From Hansschlegelia beijingensis (lineage in GTDB: Bacteria; Pseudomonadota; Alphaproteobacteria; Rhizobiales; Methylopilaceae), in contig NZ_JACIDR010000001.1 of NCBI RefSeq assembly GCF_014196425.1, positions 806,001 through 870,000 on the forward strand: 64,000 nucleotides of DNA. The letters run 5' to 3'. A model generated the notes under the pieces. The model made no database searches, was not told where the DNA came from, and saw only the letters and a program-made list of their open reading frames with translations. Positions 28,847 through 38,542 of the stretch are shown here, in pieces. Numbering within the stretch: position 1 is the first letter of the stretch; each line of letters opens with the position of its first letter. The position numbers and the translations under genes were made by a program.

Positions 28847-30358
28847 ATGTGGCGTAAGGCGGCCTCGGTCGGTGGGCTGACGCTCCTATCGCGCCTGTTC
28901 GGCTTCGTTCGCGACGTGATGATGGCGGCGCTTCTGGGCGCCGGGCCGCTCGCAGACGCGTTCATGGTCGCCTTCCGGCTGCCGAACCATTTCCGCGCGA
29001 TCTTCGCCGAGGGCGCTTTCAACGCGGCGTTCGTACCGCGATACGCCCATGCGCTCGAGCGCCATGGTCCAGCGGAGGCGAAGGCGTTCGCGGAGGACGT
29101 GCTGGCGATCACGCTCGCCGTGCAGTTCGTCCTGCTCATTCTCGCTCTGGTGTTCGCGCCGTTCGTGGTCGCGCTGCTCGCTCCCGGCTTCACGGAGGAG
29201 CCCGGGCAGATCGAGCTCACCGCGAGCCTCACCCGCATCACCTTCCCCTATCTGCTGCTGATCTCGTGGATGACGCTCGCCTCGGGCGTGCTGAACGCGC
29301 ACGACCGGTTCGCGGCCGCCGCATCCGCCTCGATCCTGCTCAACGTCTGCATGATCGGCGGCATGCTGATGAGCGGCCTGTTTCCGACCGTCGCGCATGC
29401 GCTGGCGGTGGGGGTGCTTGTCTCGGGCTTCGCGCAGCTCGGCCTCGTCCTGTGGGACCTCAAGCGGGCAGGGCGTTCGCTGCGCCTCAAGCGACCGCGG
29501 ATCACCCCGCATGTGCGGAACTTCCTGCGGGGCTTCGGCCCGGCGGTGCTGGGCTCCGGGGGCGTCCAGATCGCGATGTTCGCCGACACGATCCTGGCGT
29601 CGTTCCTGCCGACGGGTTCGGTGTCCTACCTCTATTACGCGGACCGGCTGTACCAGCTGCCGCTGGCGGTCGTGGGCATCGCCATCGGGACGGTGCTGCT
29701 GCCGGAGCTGGCGCGGCGGCTGGCGGCGAACGACGGGGCGGGCGCCCGCGACAGGCTCAACCGCGCCCTTGAAGGCGCGATGTTGATGACCCTGCCGTTC
29801 GTGGCGCTGTTCGCCGCGGCCCCCGGACCCATCGTGGCGGCATTGTTCGGGCGCGGCGCTTTCGATGCGGCGGCGGTCGAGGGATCCGCGGCCGTGCTGC
29901 AGGCCTACGCCGTCGGCCTTCCGGCCGTGGTCGCCCTGCGTTGCGTGACGCCCGGGTTCCACGCATCCGGCGACACGGCGACCCCCGTGAAGGCGCTGGC
30001 GGCGGCGACGATCGTCAATGTGGCGCTCAAGGTGCTGCTCGTCGGCTCGTTCTTCAGCGCGGGCCTGGCCTTCGCGACCTCGATGGGCGCCTGGGCGAAT
30101 CTGCTGTTGCTGACATGGCTGCTGCGCAAGCGGGACGGCTTTGCGCCGGACCGCCGCTTCGCGCTCAGCATGGCGTCGCTCGGCCTCGCGACCGCGGCCT
30201 CCGCAGCGGCGATCCGCTGGTCGCTTGGGCCCGCGGCTGGCTTGAAGGGGCTGATCCCGCAGTTCCCGGATTTCGCGCCCGCGGCGTTCATCGGTCTGCT
30301 CGGCATCGCCGCCTATGCGGCCATCGCGGCGCCGGGCTTCCTGTTCGCTCGCCGTTGA
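28847..30358 (+). CDS. murJ: Lipid II flippase MurJ (MviN)
   Basis: 503-residue inner-membrane protein of the MOP superfamily with 14 predicted helices, moving lipid II to the periplasmic face for peptidoglycan synthesis. The opening MWRKAASVGGLTLLSRLFGF and the loop AFRLPNHFRAIFAEGAFNAAFVPRY are diagnostic of MurJ; conserved arginines (R18, R52 region) and the central cavity residues are present. The ATG at 28847 has GCGATGG with no strong ribosome-binding site. It is not part of the sulfate genes although it runs in the same direction. Confidence 0.94.
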   Translation: MWRKAASVGGLTLLSRLFGFVRDVMMAALLGAGPLADAFMVAFRLPNHFRAIFAEGAFNAAFVPRYAHALERHGPAEAKAFAEDVLAITLAVQFVLLILALVFAPFVVALLAPGFTEEPGQIELTASLTRITFPYLLLISWMTLASGVLNAHDRFAAAASASILLNVCMIGGMLMSGLFPTVAHALAVGVLVSGFAQLGLVLWDLKRAGRSLRLKRPRITPHVRNFLRGFGPAVLGSGGVQIAMFADTILASFLPTGSVSYLYYADRLYQLPLAVVGIAIGTVLLPELARRLAANDGAGARDRLNRALEGAMLMTLPFVALFAAAPGPIVAALFGRGAFDAAAVEGSAAVLQAYAVGLPAVVALRCVTPGFHASGDTATPVKALAAATIVNVALKVLLVGSFFSAGLAFATSMGAWANLLLLTWLLRKRDGFAPDRRFALSMASLGLATAASAAAIRWSLGPAAGLKGLIPQFPDFAPAAFIGLLGIAAYAAIAAPGFLFARR

Positions 30359-30362
30359 GCGG

Positions 30363-31631
30363 TCAGGCCGCCGGGGGAAGCTTGGGGCGCCCCGGCGCGT
30401 TAAGCCGGTTCTGATATGCGGCGGTCGCCGCGATGAAGCCCCACATCATCCCCAGCAGCGCCCATTGGTGTCGCCAGTGGTCGACGTCGATGACGGCGGC
30501 CTCGATCATCAGCACCACCCAGGTGGAGAAGGTGCAGATGAACACGGGCCGCCACGGCGTCGGCGTCAGGACGTAGCGCGCGCCCGCGACCAGGGTCAGG
30601 ACCGTCAGCACCGCCAGCGACACGCCGCCGAGCCAGCCATAGGACATGAAGCCGTTCAGATACGTGTTGTGAACGTCCGCGCCGAAGCGTCTGGAAAACT
30701 GAAAGATTCCGATCCCGAACGGCTTCTCGAGGGCGAGCCGGAATCCTCGCACGTGGTTCGCGAACCGCCCGCCATGCTCGACGTCGTAGCTCTGCTCGAG
30801 GCTCGCGCGCTGCTCGAAGAGGCTCCCCACCGTCGGCAGCTGGATCAGGATCACCAGGAAGAGCGCCGCCAGCCCGGTCGCGACCACGCAGGTGACCAGG
30901 ATGCGCGCGCGCGCGGCGGGCGAGGGGGCCGTCAGAACGGTGAGCCCCGTCATCAGCGCGGCCGATGCGATCAGGTGTCCCCAGGAGCCGCGCGAAAAGC
31001 TCAGGAGCACGCCCGCCACGATGATTCCCAGCGGCAGGACAAGAAGGAGCGACTTCTTCAGATCGCTCGCATAGAGCCGCTGGATCAGGATCAGCGCCGG
31101 GAAGATCAGGTGCGGCGCGAAGACGTTCGGGTCCTTGAACGCGCCCTTGGCCCGGTTGTAGCGCAGCAGGCTGTCGGCGAACGGCACCAGATGGAAGTAA
31201 CCGACGATCGCCAGCAGGCCGCTCGCCACGCCGGCGATCACCCACGCGTTCGCGATCAGGCGGGCGCGGATCTCGGTGCGTTCGGCGAGGAACAGGGAAT
31301 AGAAGCAGCCGGTCGCGGCGAGAAAGACGCCGATCGTGGTCCATATCTGCGTGTCGGCCCGGTCGAACACCAGCGTCAGCGTCAGGACGGCGCCGAGCTG
31401 GTACAGGATGACGAGGAGCAGGAACGGCAGCAGCGCGCGCGGCAGCTTCAGCCCGGTGCCGATGAACAGCACGATCGCGACGACCATGAGGAGGTCGTAG
31501 GCCGCCGGCTCGAACATCACGAAGAAGCTCGAGGCGATGGCCAGCCAGACGACGCCTTCGCGCAGCGTCTCCGCCCGGATGGTCAACGGCCGGCGTGCGC
31601 TCCGGCCCGGAAGCGCGCCGGCGTCGCTCAA
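30363..31631 (-). CDS. O-antigen ligase / Wzy-like polysaccharide polymerase
   Basis: 422-residue membrane protein with about eleven helices and the Wzy_C/WaaL-type periplasmic loop. The loop carries FANHVRGFRLALEKPFGIG and the DVHNTYLNGF motif with a conserved His-Asn, as in ligases and polymerases acting on undecaprenyl-linked glycans. The only sensible start is a TTG at 31631, which overlaps the stop of the upstream transferase gene (TTGA), so the two are coupled; the next one is a TTG 45 bases later. It belongs to the exopolysaccharide locus and could polymerise the repeat unit. Confidence 0.8.
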   Translation of the reverse strand: MSDAGALPGRSARRPLTIRAETLREGVVWLAIASSFFVMFEPAAYDLLMVVAIVLFIGTGLKLPRALLPFLLLVILYQLGAVLTLTLVFDRADTQIWTTIGVFLAATGCFYSLFLAERTEIRARLIANAWVIAGVASGLLAIVGYFHLVPFADSLLRYNRAKGAFKDPNVFAPHLIFPALILIQRLYASDLKKSLLLVLPLGIIVAGVLLSFSRGSWGHLIASAALMTGLTVLTAPSPAARARILVTCVVATGLAALFLVILIQLPTVGSLFEQRASLEQSYDVEHGGRFANHVRGFRLALEKPFGIGIFQFSRRFGADVHNTYLNGFMSYGWLGGVSLAVLTVLTLVAGARYVLTPTPWRPVFICTFSTWVVLMIEAAVIDVDHWRHQWALLGMMWGFIAATAAYQNRLNAPGRPKLPPAA

Positions 31632-33154
31632 TAGGCGTTGTCCGTCTTGGCGAGGGCGAAGGGCGTCTTCAGCAGGATCAGGATGTCGAACAGGATCGAC
31701 CAGTTCTCGATGTAATAGAGGTCGTAATCGACGCGCTTGCGCAGCTTCTCGGGCGTGTCGACCTCGCCGCGCCAGCCGTTGATCTGGGCCCAGCCCGTCA
31801 CGCCAGGCTTGACCTTGTGGCGGGCGAAGTAGCCGTCGACCACTTCGTTCCACAGGCGCTCCGAGGTGTGCGCGCCGACCGCATGGGGCCGAGGGCCGAC
31901 CAGCGAAAGCTCTCCCTTCAGCACGTTGAAGAGCTGCGGCAACTCGTCGATCGAGGTCTTGCGGATGAACCGCCCGACGCGGGTGACCCGGGGATCGTTC
32001 TTGGTCACCACCGTCTTGGCGTCCGGGTCCGCCATCTCCTGCCGCAGCGAGCGGAACTTGTAGACGTCGATGACCTCGTTGTTGAAACCGTAGCGCTTCT
32101 GGCGAAAGAACACCGGTCCCGGGCTGTCGAGCTTGATGGCGATCGCGGTGGCGATCATCACCGGGGAGACAAGGATCAGCGCGAGCGTTCCGACGATCAG
32201 GTCGAAGGTCCGCTTCGCGACGAAATCCCAGTTCTGGATCGGCTTCTCGGCGAGTTCCACCATCGGGATGGCGCCAAGATAGGAATGAGCGCGCGGCCGG
32301 AACCGGAGCTTGTCGGTGTGCGCCGCGAGCCGGATGTCCACCGGCAGCACCCAGAGCGTCTTCAGAATCTGCGCGACGCGGCCCTCTGCGCTGACCGGCA
32401 GGGTGACGATCAGCAGGTCGATATGCGCGAGCCGCCCGAATTCGACGAGTTCGGCGATGTTGCCGAGCTTCGGATAGCCGGCGACCACGGCTGGCGAGCG
32501 GTCGTCGGATCGATCGTCGAACACGCCGCAGATGTGGACGTCGTTGTCCGGCATGGATTCGAGCGAGTGGATGAGCTCGGCAGCCGGTTCTCCGCCGCCG
32601 ACGATCACGGCCTTGCGGCCCAGCCGCCCCTCGCGCGCCCAATGCTTGACCAGCAGGCTCATCGCGCCGTGCGCCACGACCAGCCCGCCTGCGCCGAAGA
32701 GGAACCAGTAGCCCAGCCAGTTCCGCTGAACGATCCCGCCGAAATCAAAGAAAGCGCCGATCACCGAGAAGCCGGCGAACACCAGGGTCCAGGCGCCGAG
32801 CGCACGGCCGATCTGGCCACGGGCCGAGCGGAAGGCCACCACATGGTAGATGTCGGCCGCATGGGCGAAGACGAGCGTCAGCATCAGCCCGATGGCGATC
32901 GCCGCGACATATGCCCAACCGAAGGGACGGAACCCGCCAAATACGGTTCCGTAGGCCGCCAGGCCGGAGCCGATGACGACCACGGCGTCGACGAGGCGCG
33001 CGGACCCTGTCAGCAGCACGGGCGAGATCGAGGCCGCGCTGAAACGTTCGGCGATCTCGCGCGCCTGTTCGTTCAGCCGCGCCTGGCGTTGCTTGGCGGC
33101 GGCTGACTTCGGTTTTTGGGCGGTGTCGATTCGGGCCATGGACAGGTCGGTCAA
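31628..33154 (-). CDS. Undecaprenyl-phosphate glycosyl-1-phosphate transferase (WcaJ/ExoY-type)
   Basis: 508-residue polyprenyl glycosylphosphotransferase that loads the first sugar phosphate onto undecaprenyl phosphate. Four or five N-terminal helices (residues 45-180) and a CoA-binding-like central domain (GRKAVIVGGGEPAAELIHSL) precede the catalytic bacterial sugar transferase domain. That domain shows KRTFDLIVGTLALILVSPVM, DVYKFRSLR, TSIDELPQLFNVLKGELSLV and VKPGVTGWAQINGWRGE. The conserved Asp-Glu pair is in S-I-D-E-L-P. Glucose or galactose phosphate is the usual donor sugar. It initiates synthesis in the exopolysaccharide locus. Confidence 0.92.
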   Translation of the reverse strand: MTDLSMARIDTAQKPKSAAAKQRQARLNEQAREIAERFSAASISPVLLTGSARLVDAVVVIGSGLAAYGTVFGGFRPFGWAYVAAIAIGLMLTLVFAHAADIYHVVAFRSARGQIGRALGAWTLVFAGFSVIGAFFDFGGIVQRNWLGYWFLFGAGGLVVAHGAMSLLVKHWAREGRLGRKAVIVGGGEPAAELIHSLESMPDNDVHICGVFDDRSDDRSPAVVAGYPKLGNIAELVEFGRLAHIDLLIVTLPVSAEGRVAQILKTLWVLPVDIRLAAHTDKLRFRPRAHSYLGAIPMVELAEKPIQNWDFVAKRTFDLIVGTLALILVSPVMIATAIAIKLDSPGPVFFRQKRYGFNNEVIDVYKFRSLRQEMADPDAKTVVTKNDPRVTRVGRFIRKTSIDELPQLFNVLKGELSLVGPRPHAVGAHTSERLWNEVVDGYFARHKVKPGVTGWAQINGWRGEVDTPEKLRKRVDYDLYYIENWSILFDILILLKTPFALAKTDNAY

Positions 33155-33225
33155 GTCGCTGGCTCTCCCCTCGAGCGGACCGGCACTCTCCCCCGTAAAC
33201 GCGAAGATTGTTTTACGCGGATCGC

Positions 33226-34377
33226 CTAATCCCCGCTAGACCTGCGTCGGAGCGCGGCCCGGTAGACCGCTTCGACGCGCGAGGCCATTTCGGCCAGCGA
33301 GAACTCGCCGGAGATGTGCGTGCGCCGCGCCAGCGCCGCCTCCCTGGCCGCATCTGGATCAGCGCAGATCCCGGCCATCGCGGCGGCGAGCGCCTCGGGG
33401 TCGCCGGGCGGAACCAGCTCGTCGGAATGACGCCCGAAGATCTCCGGTATGCCGCCCACCCGGGTCGCCACGATCGGCAGACCCGCCGCGATCGCCTCCA
33501 GCACCACGTAGGGCATCGACTCGGCCCGCGACGGGACCACGATCGCGCGCCCCAGCGCGAACGCCTCGCGCGCCGGGGTCGATTTCTGGAATCTGACGCG
33601 GGAGCCGAGCCCGCGTTCGGCGACCATCGCCCTGTAGCGGGCTTCGTCCGGTCCGTCGCCGACGATCACGGCCGTTCTTGGCCGGCCGCGGCTTTCGAGC
33701 AGCGCGAGCGCCTCGATGAAGACGTCGACCCCCTTCAGGTCCCGCAACATGCCCAGATAGAGGAAATCGGCCGCGTCCGGATCTGGCGCGACGGGCTCGA
33801 ACTCTTCCGGCGCCAGTCCGTTGCGGACGACGACCGCGGGGCAGCGCGGCGGACCGATCTTCTCCACATAGACCCGCTGCTCGTAGGCGCTGACGTGGAT
33901 CAGCGAGTCGGTCAGCCGCTCCAGCGCGCGCTCGACGCGGAAATACAGGCGGCCCTCGAGGGACGCCGGATCGTAATGCAGGCTGCCGCCGTGGGGCGCG
34001 TAGAGCCGCGCCACCGGCCTCGACCGGCCGAGCCATGTGCCCACGACGCGGCCGAACGCGCCGCCCTTGGCGCCATGGCAGTGCAGAACGTCCGGGGCGA
34101 GCGGCGCCAGCGTCCGGCTGACCCGGGTGAGGGCGACCACGTCGGCGGGCGATATCTGGCGGGGGATTGGCAGGCGGACGGCGCCGAGCGCCAGCTTCGG
34201 CCGGAGGAGGGCGATCCGCGCCTCCTCGAAGGCGCCGCCGGTGGTGCTGTCGCAGACGAGGCCGACGCTGTGGCCGGCCGCCGCCTGCGCGCCGATCAGA
34301 TCCGCGATGTGCCGAAAGATCCCGCCCACCGGCGAGCGGACCAGGTGCACGATACGCAGGGGCGTCGCGTCGCTCAT
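33226..34377 (-). CDS. Glycosyltransferase family 4
   Basis: 383-residue GT-B-fold glycosyltransferase. The N-terminal half begins LRIVHLVRSPVGGIFRHIAD, and the C-terminal half carries the donor-binding motif with the E-x7-E pair in PSRAESMPYVVLEAIAAGLP, then IVATRVGGIPEIFG. The ATG at 34377 (MSDATPLR) is preferred because GGAGGG lies just upstream; an ATG at 34398 would add seven residues. Its sugar is unknown. It sits between the Wza-like lipoprotein and the initiating transferase genes. Confidence 0.9.
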   Translation of the reverse strand: MSDATPLRIVHLVRSPVGGIFRHIADLIGAQAAAGHSVGLVCDSTTGGAFEEARIALLRPKLALGAVRLPIPRQISPADVVALTRVSRTLAPLAPDVLHCHGAKGGAFGRVVGTWLGRSRPVARLYAPHGGSLHYDPASLEGRLYFRVERALERLTDSLIHVSAYEQRVYVEKIGPPRCPAVVVRNGLAPEEFEPVAPDPDAADFLYLGMLRDLKGVDVFIEALALLESRGRPRTAVIVGDGPDEARYRAMVAERGLGSRVRFQKSTPAREAFALGRAIVVPSRAESMPYVVLEAIAAGLPIVATRVGGIPEIFGRHSDELVPPGDPEALAAAMAGICADPDAAREAALARRTHISGEFSLAEMASRVEAVYRAALRRRSSGD

Positions 34378-34423
34378 GAGCCCTCCGGGCAATCGCATTC
34401 CGCGGCCGGCAGGGCGCGGCCTG

Positions 34424-34984
34424 CTAGAACCAACGTTCCTCGACGTTGATCGTATCGCCGGGTCGGATCGGGTAGGTCAGCGGGACCTCGCCCTTGAACA
34501 CCCTCTCGCCGATCCGGCGCGTGAGCTCAACCCGATCGCGCTTGGCCCGCGGAGAGAATCCGCTCGCGATCGCGACGGCGTTCTCGGCCGTCATGCCGGC
34601 CACATAGGGATACTGGCCGGCGTTGGTGACCTCGCCGAGGATGAAGAACGGCCGGTAAGACTCGATCTCCACCGAGACGTTCGGATCGCGTAAGAATCCG
34701 CTCTTCAGCTTCGCTTCGAGCCCGGTCCGGACCTGATCGGAGGTCTTTCCGCTCACGGGGAAGCGCCCCACGAGCGGCATCGCGATGCTGCCGTCCGGCT
34801 CGACCGCGTAGGTGTTCGTCAGGTTCTGCTGGCCGAACACGTTGATCCGGAGCTTGTCGCCGCTCGCCAGCACGTAGGGCTCACCGAAATCCGCCGACAA
34901 TGGAGGCGGCACGGCGCGCGGGGCGGCGCAGCCCGCCAGCAGGGCGGCTAGAGCCAGCGCAGTCGTGCGGCGAGGCGACCTCAT
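34424..34984 (-). CDS. Polysaccharide export lipoprotein (Wza/GumB-like)
   Basis: 186-residue outer-membrane polysaccharide export protein. A signal peptide with lipobox L-A-G-C (Cys19) is followed by the PES domain: YVLASGDKLRINVFGQQNL, PDGSIAMPLVGRFPVSGKT and the SLBB region VTNAGQYPYVAGMTAENAVA. It is about half the length of E. coli Wza and lacks the C-terminal amphipathic helix, as in short GumB types. The start at 34984 has AAGGG upstream; the open frame reaches 35071. It is divergent from the Wzc-like gene. Confidence 0.9.
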   Translation of the reverse strand: MRSPRRTTALALAALLAGCAAPRAVPPPLSADFGEPYVLASGDKLRINVFGQQNLTNTYAVEPDGSIAMPLVGRFPVSGKTSDQVRTGLEAKLKSGFLRDPNVSVEIESYRPFFILGEVTNAGQYPYVAGMTAENAVAIASGFSPRAKRDRVELTRRIGERVFKGEVPLTYPIRPGDTINVEERWF

Positions 34985-35143
34985 GGCGAACCCTTGCAGA
35001 GATGGTTTACCCTTCGTTACCGCAACATCGTTAACGAGCGGTTGCCGGTTGATCTCGCTCAGGACGGCCAATTAACTCTGCGGCAACCATGATCATGCTG
35101 TGCTGCGATTGATGAAATGCAGTGCGGCGGTCGAGGGCACGGA

Positions 35144-37348
35144 ATGATCCAGAGGATCAGCCACGGCGTGGAGGACGATCGTCCCCAAGGGGGCGAGATC
35201 GACCTTCGTGCGCTTGGCCGCGGTCTCTGGCGTCGCAAGCGCTGGATACTGGGGCCGACGCTGCTTGCGGCGCTGGTCGCCTTTCTGTTCGTCGAGCTCA
35301 GCCCTCCCTATTACCGATCGACGGCTCTGATCCTGATCGAGAATCGGGAAGGCGCCTCGCCGGGTCCCCGCGACGACCGCGCGACGCAGTTGCCGGACGA
35401 GCAGGCCGTGGCGAGCCAGGTCCAGCTCATCCAGTCCCGCGATCTCGTGCGTACGGTGGTGAAGAACCTCCACCTCGCCGACGATCCGGAATTCTCGGCG
35501 CAGAAGGGATCGATTCTCAGGCGCCTGCTGCGCGCCGTTGGGCTCGCCCGCCAGGACGACACGTCGCTGAGCGAGGGCGTCGTCGACAAGGTGGCGGAAA
35601 ACCTCTCGGTCTATCCGGTGACCGGATCCCGCGTGGTGGGCATCGAGTTCGTGTCGAAGAACGCCGACACCGCCGCAAAGGTCGTGAACGGTTTCGTCGA
35701 CGCGTACATGGATCTCCAGCGCGCCGCCAAGCAGGAGGCGAACCAGCAGGCGGCCCAGTATCTCTCCCGCGAGATTGAAGGCCTGCGCACGCGCGTCCGG
35801 GAGGCGGAGGAGAAGGTCGAGGCGTTCCGCGCCAAGGCGGGCCTGCTCGTGGGCGCCAACAACGCGACCGTCGCCCAGCAGCAGCTCGGGGACGCCACGA
35901 CCCAGCTTTCCGCGGCCCGCACCCAGGAGGCGGAGGCGCAGGCGAAGGCGAACATGATCCGCACCGTGATCCGCCAGGGCCGGCCTGCGGAGGCGCTCGA
36001 GATCGCAAACTCCGATCTGGTGCGCTCGCTGACTCAGCAGCGTTCGCAACTGGCCGCGCAGATCGCCAGCGAAGGCCGCACCTTGCTGCCGCAGCACCCG
36101 CGCATGCGCGAGCTGTCCGCGCAGCTGCAGGGCCTCGACGAGCAGATCCGCCGCGAAGCCGAGCAGCTCGCGCGCGCCTATGAGAACGACGCGAAGACGG
36201 CGGGGGCGCGGGTCAAGGCTCTGAGCACGCAGCTCGACGAGCTCAAGGAGGCGGCGTCCAAGGCCAACAACGAGGACGTTCAGCTCCGCGCGCTTGAGCG
36301 CGACGCGCGCTCCCAGCGGGACCTGCTCGAGCAACTTCTGGCGCGATACCGGGAGACCACCGCTCGCGAGAACCCCGAGGCGCTGCTCGCCGACGCGCGA
36401 GTCGTCTCCCGCGGCGCCGTGGCCACGGGGCCCTACTTCCCCAAGAAGCTTCCGACCATCGCTCTGGTGACGATCGCCGCCTTCACGCTGTCCTTGTTCG
36501 GCGCGGCCGCCGCGGAGGTGTTCGGCACGCAGCGCCGGGCCGACGAGGGCGACGCGGCGCCGCCGCCCGCGGTCGGGGCCGTGCCGGTCTTCGGCCGGCT
36601 CCAGGAGCCGCTGAGGGCGCAGCCGACCGCGCCGCCGCCACCGGCGGTCTCGCCGCCGCCCGCAGGCTTGTCAAAGGATGTGTCGTCCGGCGCCGCCGCC
36701 TCGGCGGAATCGACGTCGGCGCGCGCTGCGAGCATCGAGTTCGCCGACGCCACCCTCGTCGCCGCGCTCGCGCGCCAGCTCGCCGCGATGCCGACGACCG
36801 ACGGGGCGCTACGCATCCTCACCACCGGCGCTACGCCGGAGCTCCCGGCCGCCGGCGTCGCGAGCGAACTTGCGGCCACGCTGTCCGCGTCGGGCCGGCG
36901 GGTGGTGGCGATCGACGCCGGCGGCGGCTCCGCGCGCCCTGGCGACGAGCCTATCGAGCCGGGACTGGCCGAGCTCCTGACCGGCGCCGCGACCTTCGCC
37001 CAGGCGATCCACCGCGACCAGGGTTCGCGCATCCACCTCGTGCCGGGCGGCGCCACGCCGTTCCGGGCGCTCGACGCGGCCGCTCAGGCGCGGCTTGACG
37101 TCGTGCTGGAAGCCCTCGCGCTGACCTACGATTTCGTCATCCTCATCGCGCCGGGCGGTCCCGGCGGCGCGGAGCCGTTCGCCCCCTATTGCAGCGCGGC
37201 TGTGCTGATCTCGGCGGCCGGCGCCGGCGACATCGCCACCGTCGAGGCCCATGAGCGGCTGAAATCCCAGGGCATCGAGGACGTGGTGGTGCTGCTCGTG
37301 ACCGACGGAGACGGCGATCCCCGCGGTCGCTCGCTGGCGGCCGCCTGA
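35144..37348 (+). CDS. Exopolysaccharide chain-length/co-polymerase protein (GumC/ExoP/Wzc-like) with degenerate kinase domain
   Basis: 734-residue inner-membrane polysaccharide co-polymerase. Residues 16-110 form the Wzz domain with the first helix (ILGPTLLAALVAFLFVEL), residues 190-410 are coiled coil with GumC-type RVREAEEKVEAFRAKAGL and a RDLLEQLLARYRET block, and the second helix is near residue 440. A Pro/Ala-rich linker then leads to a domain placed like a BY-kinase. There the Walker A Gly-Lys-Ser/Thr is absent (ILTTGATPELPAAGVASEL), Walker B reads YDFVILIAPGG without the Asp, and there is no C-terminal Tyr cluster. Kinase activity is therefore not expected. GAGGG precedes the ATG at 35144; an ATG at 35117 has no such site. 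Confidence 0.88.
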   Translation: MIQRISHGVEDDRPQGGEIDLRALGRGLWRRKRWILGPTLLAALVAFLFVELSPPYYRSTALILIENREGASPGPRDDRATQLPDEQAVASQVQLIQSRDLVRTVVKNLHLADDPEFSAQKGSILRRLLRAVGLARQDDTSLSEGVVDKVAENLSVYPVTGSRVVGIEFVSKNADTAAKVVNGFVDAYMDLQRAAKQEANQQAAQYLSREIEGLRTRVREAEEKVEAFRAKAGLLVGANNATVAQQQLGDATTQLSAARTQEAEAQAKANMIRTVIRQGRPAEALEIANSDLVRSLTQQRSQLAAQIASEGRTLLPQHPRMRELSAQLQGLDEQIRREAEQLARAYENDAKTAGARVKALSTQLDELKEAASKANNEDVQLRALERDARSQRDLLEQLLARYRETTARENPEALLADARVVSRGAVATGPYFPKKLPTIALVTIAAFTLSLFGAAAAEVFGTQRRADEGDAAPPPAVGAVPVFGRLQEPLRAQPTAPPPPAVSPPPAGLSKDVSSGAAASAESTSARAASIEFADATLVAALARQLAAMPTTDGALRILTTGATPELPAAGVASELAATLSASGRRVVAIDAGGGSARPGDEPIEPGLAELLTGAATFAQAIHRDQGSRIHLVPGGATPFRALDAAAQARLDVVLEALALTYDFVILIAPGGPGGAEPFAPYCSAAVLISAAGAGDIATVEAHERLKSQGIEDVVVLLVTDGDGDPRGRSLAAA

Positions 37349-37357
37349 CGGCAGGGG

Positions 37358-38542
37358 CTAGTCCGCGTCCGGCGCCGGATGCGGGCGGCCGGCGCGAAGC
37401 ACGCGGATCTTCTCGACCAGCGCATAGGCGGTGGGATTCGCCTTGATGCGCGCCTTCGCGGCCGTCTTGGCGGCGGCCGCCGCCGCGACCGCCCTTCCGC
37501 GCAGCGTGACGCCGAAGATCGAGTCGAACAGCGGCTCCAGATCGGGGCAGTACATCTTCTTGTAGGTGGCCGCGCCGACCCCGAGGTCGAAGGTCCTGAG
37601 CCCCCGGCGGATCGAATCCTCGACGACGAAGTTCATTAGCATCTCGCCGGGGCTGTACTTCGCGTGTTCGCCGCTGGTGATCGAGATGAACATGCCGCAG
37701 TAGCGCTCCGCGTCAGCGAGGCCGCCTGTGACCGCGATCGTCTCGTCGTCCAGATCGAAGCCGTAGAGGCCGATCACCGGGGGGCGCCCGGCGAGCCCGC
37801 AGGCCTCGGACAGGAACTCCGGCACGCCCGGATGGGCGAACACGTTCTCGATCCCGCGCTCGGCGAACTGCTGGGCCTTCTGGGACAAGAAGGCGGCCAA
37901 CAGGCGCCGCCGCTGTTCGTCGGTCTCGGCGCGGAAAATGTGCGGGCGCCCCCGCTCCTCGAAGCGCCGCATCTTGCGGCGCTGGTTCGAGCGGGACTTG
38001 GGGGAGACGAAGAGCTTGAGGTGCTCTTCCAGGCTCGCCGCCAGCGGCCCGCTGAAGGCCGGGTCCGGCGAGGGCTGCCGCGGCAGCGCCATGAACGGGT
38101 TGCGAACGCCCTCCCAGCCCTCCGGCTGGTTCGTCAGCTCGAACAGGTCGATTCCGGCGAGCGCCGCCGTCGTGGAGAACAGCCGCTCCACCTCGCCGCG
38201 GTCGAACAGCTCGACATGATCGCGGCGGATGACCGGGACGTTGTAGTTCATATGGCTGCCGCCCAGGAACCGGGCGACCGTCACGCCCCATCTGCGGCTG
38301 ACGCCGAACGGCAGCAGCGCGACGGCGGCGCCGGCCTCGTCCCTGGCGACGACGATCAGCGGCCGCACGCCCTCATGAGCCGCGACGTTCTCGATCCAGG
38401 GCAGAAGCAATCCGGGTTGCTGATACGGCGTCGCGAGCGCGTCGCGGAGCAGTTCGGACCACGGGTCGAGCGCGCTGACGCCGTCCCTGTGGATGTCGAT
38501 CGACGAAAAAGCCGGTCCGGAACTGGCGGGAGAGTAGGGCAG
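37358..38542 (-). CDS. CelD/BcsL-type GNAT acyltransferase of the polysaccharide locus
   Basis: Up to 394 residues of the CelD/BcsL (FemAB-related) acetyltransferase family, found in many exopolysaccharide loci. The core block LIVVARDEAGAAVALLPFGV and the C-terminal DLGVGAATYKKMYCPD are typical. The first ATG/GTG/TTG codon in frame is a TTG at 38410 (MLLPWIENVAAHEG), yet family-like sequence continues upstream (SSIDIHRDGVSALDPWSELL), so the real start is further out. The CTG at 38542 with AGGAG nine bases upstream is my choice; an in-frame TAA closes the frame 84 bases before it. Acyl donor and acceptor unknown. Confidence 0.72.
   Translation of the reverse strand: MPYSPASSGPAFSSIDIHRDGVSALDPWSELLRDALATPYQQPGLLLPWIENVAAHEGVRPLIVVARDEAGAAVALLPFGVSRRWGVTVARFLGGSHMNYNVPVIRRDHVELFDRGEVERLFSTTAALAGIDLFELTNQPEGWEGVRNPFMALPRQPSPDPAFSGPLAASLEEHLKLFVSPKSRSNQRRKMRRFEERGRPHIFRAETDEQRRRLLAAFLSQKAQQFAERGIENVFAHPGVPEFLSEACGLAGRPPVIGLYGFDLDDETIAVTGGLADAERYCGMFISITSGEHAKYSPGEMLMNFVVEDSIRRGLRTFDLGVGAATYKKMYCPDLEPLFDSIFGVTLRGRAVAAAAAAKTAAKARIKANPTAYALVEKIRVLRAGRPHPAPDAD

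Noticed and set aside
31595-33106. 503-codon plus-strand open frame opposite the sugar transferase
   Set aside because: It mirrors the sugar transferase gene, which has full catalytic motifs; the translation is low-complexity and motif-free.
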